Below are positions 5,576-7,379 of a stretch of 7,379 nucleotides of DNA, piece after piece (position 1 is the first letter of the stretch; each line of letters starts with the position of its first letter). Location: positions 1-7,379 of the forward strand of contig JAJRTK010000386.1 in assembly GCA_024278345.1 (NCBI GenBank), in the 5' to 3' direction. The notes under the pieces were generated by a model, which made no database searches, was not told the DNA's origin, and was given only the letters and a program-made list of their open reading frames with translations. This DNA comes from a bacterium. GTDB taxonomy: Bacteria; CSSED10-310; JAJRTK01. The translations under genes and the position numbers were made by a program.

Positions 5576-6441
5576 CCTGGGCGAGCCCGCTGCGCTCCTC
5601 CCACGAGAACAAGTGCCCCAAGAGCGACGGCGAAAGGCAGAGAACGCACCAGCTCTTGGGAGAACCGTGCGGCCCCAAGGCTCGGGAGTTCCATGATCCA
5701 CCCAAGAAGAACACTGCCGGCCAGGATTCTCCAAACGCGGCCACCACTGAAGGCAACGATGGCCAGGGCCACAAATCCACGGCCTTCGCCCATTCCCGTC
5801 ACAAACGGCTTGCCCTGAGCCAAGGTCATTTGGGTGCCTGCCATGGCAACCAGAAGACCGCCAAGGAGGAGGAGAATGATCTGTACCCGCTTTGGATTGG
5901 CTCCGGCGGCCAAGGCCGCCTTGGGGTTTTGCCCCACGGCCTCCAGCACAAGCCCAAACCGGGAGAGGCGTAGCAGCCCCCAAGCAATGGCAGCCAGGAT
6001 CAAAGCGATCAGTCCTGAAGCCGCCAGGACCTCGCCCTTTCCAAGGAAATGGAGGGCGCTCGTCCCAATGGAAGAGGAACCTGTGGGCAGATTGGGTGAG
6101 AGGCTCTTCACGCCGTAAACCAGTTGGAGCAGAGCCCCCGTTGCACCCAGGCCGATGAGATCAACGGCAATTCCGGCGGCGAACGGATCGGCCTTTTGCA
6201 TGACGACAAAATAGGCAAAGAGGGAAACCAGCAGGCCCACGCAGAGAACAGAGCAGGCGAGTCCGCCCAAAAAGCTGCCCGAAGCGGCTGCTCCCGCCAC
6301 GGCGCAAAAACAACCTACAGCCAGAAGCCCTTCCAACCCAAGGTTGATGATACCCACACGCTCGGACATCATCTCCGCCAGACCAAGAAACACCAGCGGC
6401 AATCCACCCCACAACAGACTTTCAAGAACAACGAAATCCAT
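5500..6441 (-). CDS. ABC importer permease, YufQ/BmpA-type (nucleoside or sugar)
   Basis: This 313-residue membrane protein belongs to the branched-chain amino acid/ribose-type permease superfamily, in the branch serving BmpA-like lipoprotein transporters of nucleosides or simple sugars. Diagnostic stretches are RVGIINLGLEGLLAVG (28-43), the cytoplasmic coupling loop RFGLVLEAVGQNPKAALAAGA (161-181) and GEGRGFVALAIVAFSGG (218-234). Hydrophobic segments fill most of the chain, and a polar tail of about 30 residues follows the last one near 281. The start at 6441 is chosen for an excellent Shine-Dalgarno site; the frame continues upstream to 6549 without permease character. It follows the other permease gene by 55 bases in the same direction, and such permeases normally pair as a heterodimer. 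The polar tail is encoded where the gene overlaps the 3' end of glgC by 76 bases. Substrate cannot be told from sequence. Confidence 0.9.
   Translation of the reverse strand: MDFVVLESLLWGGLPLVFLGLAEMMSERVGIINLGLEGLLAVGCFCAVAGAAASGSFLGGLACSVLCVGLLVSLFAYFVVMQKADPFAAGIAVDLIGLGATGALLQLVYGVKSLSPNLPTGSSSIGTSALHFLGKGEVLAASGLIALILAAIAWGLLRLSRFGLVLEAVGQNPKAALAAGANPKRVQIILLLLGGLLVAMAGTQMTLAQGKPFVTGMGEGRGFVALAIVAFSGGRVWRILAGSVLLGWIMELPSLGAARFSQELVRSLPFAVALGALVLVGGAQRARPGQRRALWPDGSSSDLRSTPSATKQF
5617..5660. repeat. Inverted repeat near the convergent gene ends
   Basis: CCCAAGAGC (5617-5625) and GCTCTTGGG (5652-5660) are perfect 9-base arms around a 26-base loop, about 40 bases past the glgC stop and inside the permease coding sequence. 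Neither strand has a T-run after it, so its use as a terminator is doubtful. Confidence 0.4.
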
Positions 6442-6447
6442 ATCGTT

Positions 6448-6452
6448 CCTCC
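6448..6452 (-). promoter_or_regulatory. Ribosome binding site of the distal permease gene
   Basis: On the minus strand GGAGG stands 6 bases before ATG 6441, an ideal arrangement. It sets the start of the permease against the longer open frame that reaches 6549. Confidence 0.8.
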
Positions 6453-6496
6453 ACTCAAGCCAAGCCGCCCGCTCAAGGCAGGCAAAGCAGCTATCC

Positions 6497-7379
6497 TCAG
6501 AAGAGAGCACGAGCCCTTCCCGCCGAAGAAGGGTTGGAGGCGCCACCACCCCTTCGCCTCGGGCATGACAAGAGCAAGAGAAGCCCCGCCAAAAGAATCA
6601 CTAGACCGGTCCCCGTCCCCGGGAATCCGTCGCCTGCCACCCACAACGCTCCAAGGAAGGTGGAAGAAAACAGGATTCCCACGGGATGAGACATTCCCGC
6701 GAGAGCCACAGCCACGGCGAAGCAATCCAGCACCACTGGAGCGTCGGTAAGCTGGTGGGCCGACCCCGCAAGCAGAATCACTCCGCCTCCCAGGCCCGCG
6801 ACGGCTCCCCCCATGGCCAGGGCCAGAGTTTGCCGGCTTCCCACGGGAATTCCCAAGAAATAAGCAACTTTCGGGGAAAGTTCCGCGGTTCTCAACTCCA
6901 GCCCGAAGAGAGTCTGGAACAACAGAACATAGACCGCCAAGAGAACCACACAAGCGATACCCAATCCGACGCCCGGGGCGATCTTTCCGCTCTGAAACGT
7001 CGGTACTCCCAACGCCATCCAGACGATGAGGCTACAGAGCGCCGTGGAAAGAACCTCGGGAATGCGGCGCCGCCCTCTCAGCCAGCCTGCCAGGAAGCCT
7101 GCGAGTCCTCCCGCCAAGAAGCCAGCCGTCAAGGCGGTGCAAACGGCTCCAATCCCATCAGAAAAGAAGGGGGGCCACCTCATCGCCCAAGCTCCGGCCA
7201 AGGCGCCGAGGATCAATTGCCCTCCGGACCCCAGATTCCACAACCCGGCTCGCAAGGAGAGCGCCACGGCCAATCCCGAAAAAAGCAACGGCAGGGAGCG
7301 AAGAACGACCGCCTGGATAAAGAGCGACACCTTTTGGGGGAGGCCCAGGGCCCCTAACCAGGCGTCCCACGCCTCTGGA
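6497..7379 (-). CDS. ABC importer permease, YufP-type, partial (5' end outside window)
   Basis: This is the partner permease of the BmpA-type importer. About 293 residues are visible and mostly hydrophobic. Family stretches include RSLPLLFSGLAVALSLRAGL, then W-N-L-G-S-G-G-Q-L-I-L-G-A, and the coupling loop FGLELRTAELSPKVAYFLGI with the following glycine-rich AGLGGG. A GTG at 7330 could be read as the start, but the frame stays open to the window edge, and the residues before it (PEAWDAWLGALGLPQK) resemble the conserved segment that precedes the first core helices in this family, so the gene is cut by the edge. In the NIGAEGQL-type motif a glycine replaces the usual glutamate. By family gene order, an ATPase and a BmpA-like binding lipoprotein would be expected beyond the right edge; neither is visible here. 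Confidence 0.85.
   Translation of the reverse strand, partial: PEAWDAWLGALGLPQKVSLFIQAVVLRSLPLLFSGLAVALSLRAGLWNLGSGGQLILGALAGAWAMRWPPFFSDGIGAVCTALTAGFLAGGLAGFLAGWLRGRRRIPEVLSTALCSLIVWMALGVPTFQSGKIAPGVGLGIACVVLLAVYVLLFQTLFGLELRTAELSPKVAYFLGIPVGSRQTLALAMGGAVAGLGGGVILLAGSAHQLTDAPVVLDCFAVAVALAGMSHPVGILFSSTFLGALWVAGDGFPGTGTGLVILLAGLLLLLSCPRRRGGGASNPSSAGRARALF

Noticed and set aside
6442-6549. Longer start of the distal permease at 6549
   Set aside because: It would overlap the stop of the other permease, adds non-membrane residues, and ignores the ideal GGAGG six bases before ATG 6441.
6124-6750. Open plus-strand frame of 208 codons opposite the permease genes
   Set aside because: It runs antisense to two well-supported permease genes and its polar, Gln/Arg/Pro-rich product shows no domain.
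7328-7330. GTG at 7330 as the true start of the proximal permease
   Set aside because: The frame stays open to the window edge and the preceding residues look like the conserved N-terminal segment of the family; no good ribosome site precedes the GTG.

Overview
This is a GC-rich bacterial window with compact, overlapping genes and Shine-Dalgarno-type starts, and no mobile-element gene, rRNA, tRNA or CRISPR. I cannot place the organism from this sequence. The gene content (a UbiA-type prenyltransferase, an SsnA-type amidohydrolase, two ADP-glucose pyrophosphorylase homologues and a BmpA-type ABC importer) fits several GC-rich bacterial phyla.

Layout. Positions 1-643 are non-coding as far as I can tell. 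They start with three back-to-back perfect hairpins (1-70). Two copies of a 30-base imperfect direct repeat with terminator-like T-runs follow (84-113 and 169-198). Next comes a featureless stretch, then a good sigma70-like promoter (465-493) with a leader of about 145 bases. A tightly packed plus-strand operon follows: a UbiA-family membrane prenyltransferase (644-1660), an SsnA-like metal-dependent aminohydrolase (1672-3036), a GlgC-like protein with a degraded active site (3033-4325), and a canonical GlgC (4310-5575). Junctions are an 11-base gap, a 4-base GTGA overlap and a 16-base overlap, so translational coupling is likely. On the minus strand, converging on this operon, are two permeases of a BmpA/YufPQ-type nucleoside or simple-sugar ABC importer (5500-6441, and 6497 to the window edge, where the gene is cut). 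The 3' ends of glgC and the distal permease gene overlap tail to tail by 76 bases.

How the genes may work together. The clearest functional unit is the GlgC pair. The downstream protein keeps every hallmark of ADP-glucose pyrophosphorylase. The upstream one keeps the fold and several substrate residues but has lost the GxGxR nucleotide loop and the second metal-binding aspartate. This is the pattern of a regulatory, non-catalytic partner such as Firmicute GlgD or plant large subunits, and a heteromeric enzyme feeding glycogen synthesis is the main inference. SsnA-type aminohydrolases and nucleoside-type ABC importers both point loosely to uptake and deamination of a nucleobase-like compound, but the two are on opposite strands. 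The role of the prenyltransferase in this group is unexplained.

The main points for a second look are the degenerate GlgC paralogue, a perfect 26-base palindrome inside the ssnA-like gene, the hairpin array at the left edge, and an orphan Shine-Dalgarno sequence in a hairpin loop of the operon leader.
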